Position numbers and translations under genes: made by a program. Positions 63,586 to 64,000 of a DNA stretch of 64,000 nucleotides are shown here, piece by piece; the first letter of the stretch is position 1, and each line of letters opens with the position of its first letter. The notes under the pieces are model-generated. The model did not search any database, had not been told where the DNA came from, and worked only from the letters and a program-made list of their open reading frames with translations. This DNA is from Myroides fluvii (GTDB lineage Bacteria > Bacteroidota > Bacteroidia > Flavobacteriales > Flavobacteriaceae), in the NCBI RefSeq assembly GCF_009792295.1, contig NZ_CP039934.1, forward strand, positions 1,384,501 through 1,448,500. Reading direction: 5' to 3'.

Positions 63586-64000
63586 ATGAAAGCAATATCT
63601 TATGTGCATGGCGCTTCTAATATTCCATTATTAGGAGAAACGATAGGAGAGAATTTGAGAAAAATAACGGAATTATATCCCGATAATGAGGCGCTAGTTA
63701 GTGCGCATCAACAGTATAGAGCCACGTATCGAGAATTTCATCAACAAACAGCAGATGTGGCGAAAGGGCTATTGGCCTTGTCTATTGAAAAAGGAGATCG
63801 CGTGGGAATTTGGGCACCCAATTGCTATGAGTGGGTGTTGTTGCAATACGCAACGGCGCGTATTGGTGTGATCTTAGTGAATCTAAACCCCGCCTATCGA
63901 GCACATGAGCTAGAGTTTGCAGTGAATCAATCCGAAATAAAAGCTGTTATTTCTGCAGAATCCTATAAAAATAGCGATTATCGCAAGATGATTGCTGTGG
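63586..64000 (+). CDS. AMP-dependent acyl-CoA ligase, 3' end missing
   Basis: The first 138 codons of an adenylate-forming enzyme (fatty-acyl-CoA or medium-chain acyl-CoA synthetase type), read directly from the sequence. The N-terminal features match the family: GETIGENLRKITELYPDNEALVS, QYRATYREFHQQTADVAKGLLAL, KGDRVGIWAPNCYEWVLLQYATARIGVILVNLNPAYRAHELEFAVNQSEIKAVIS. The ATP-binding P-loop and C-terminal Lys lie beyond the window, so the substrate class is open. Confidence 0.92.
   Translation, partial: MKAISYVHGASNIPLLGETIGENLRKITELYPDNEALVSAHQQYRATYREFHQQTADVAKGLLALSIEKGDRVGIWAPNCYEWVLLQYATARIGVILVNLNPAYRAHELEFAVNQSEIKAVISAESYKNSDYRKMIAV

Overview
The window is AT-rich DNA from a flavobacterium (Bacteroidota). 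This rests on Bacteroidota-type promoters (TAnnTTTG, sometimes with TTG 19 bases upstream), a subtype-iii type VI secretion system (T6SS) with tssN/O/P/R genes, SUF-only Fe-S assembly genes, a glutaminyl-tRNA synthetase and several lineage-restricted families (DUF4837-like, GIN/DUF2807-like). A Myroides-like member of Flavobacteriaceae is my best guess. The genus is inference.

Layout. 0-1.6 kb: 3' part of a class I ribonucleotide reductase large subunit. 1.7-25.3 kb: a long minus-strand T6SS locus. Read in its own direction it runs tssO-like, tssO, tssP, tssR, tssH(clpV), tssE, tssF, tssG, tssN, tssK, tssB, tssC, terminator, tssD(hcp), vgrG, a TPR-like protein, a small membrane protein and a PAAR-Rhs protein. 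The Rhs toxin tip is very short and appears broken. A divergent response regulator (25.4 kb) faces the locus. 26.2-30.3 kb: sufA-sufB-sufC-sufD. 30.8-35.4 kb: metallo-beta-lactamase-fold hydrolase, subtilisin-like lipoprotein and M1 aminopeptidase. 35.4-45.4 kb: rnpA, DUF4837-like lipoprotein, LysM lytic transglycosylase, pgk, holB, Pif1-like helicase, OmpH-like lipoprotein and a methyltransferase.

46.3-51.3 kb is the most unusual part. Two perfect 16-bp parS palindromes bracket mnmG; one lies inside the last codons of ybeY. They are followed by about 15 tandem copies of a ~93-bp non-coding repeat, then a ~460-bp cluster of at least eight DnaA-box-like 9-mers beside very AT-rich DNA. Together this looks like the chromosomal replication origin and its partition region, although dnaA, parA and parB are not in the window.

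51.3-64 kb: gltX, two small lipoproteins, an SPFH protein, a small envelope-stress-type cluster (YtxH, holin-like, short conserved protein), glnS, folB, tRNA-Cys(GCA), tRNA-Pro(TGG), a LysE exporter, a GIN-domain protein, RNase R and the start of an AMP-dependent acyl-CoA ligase. Most transcription units end in clear hairpin terminators, which makes the operon structure unusually readable.
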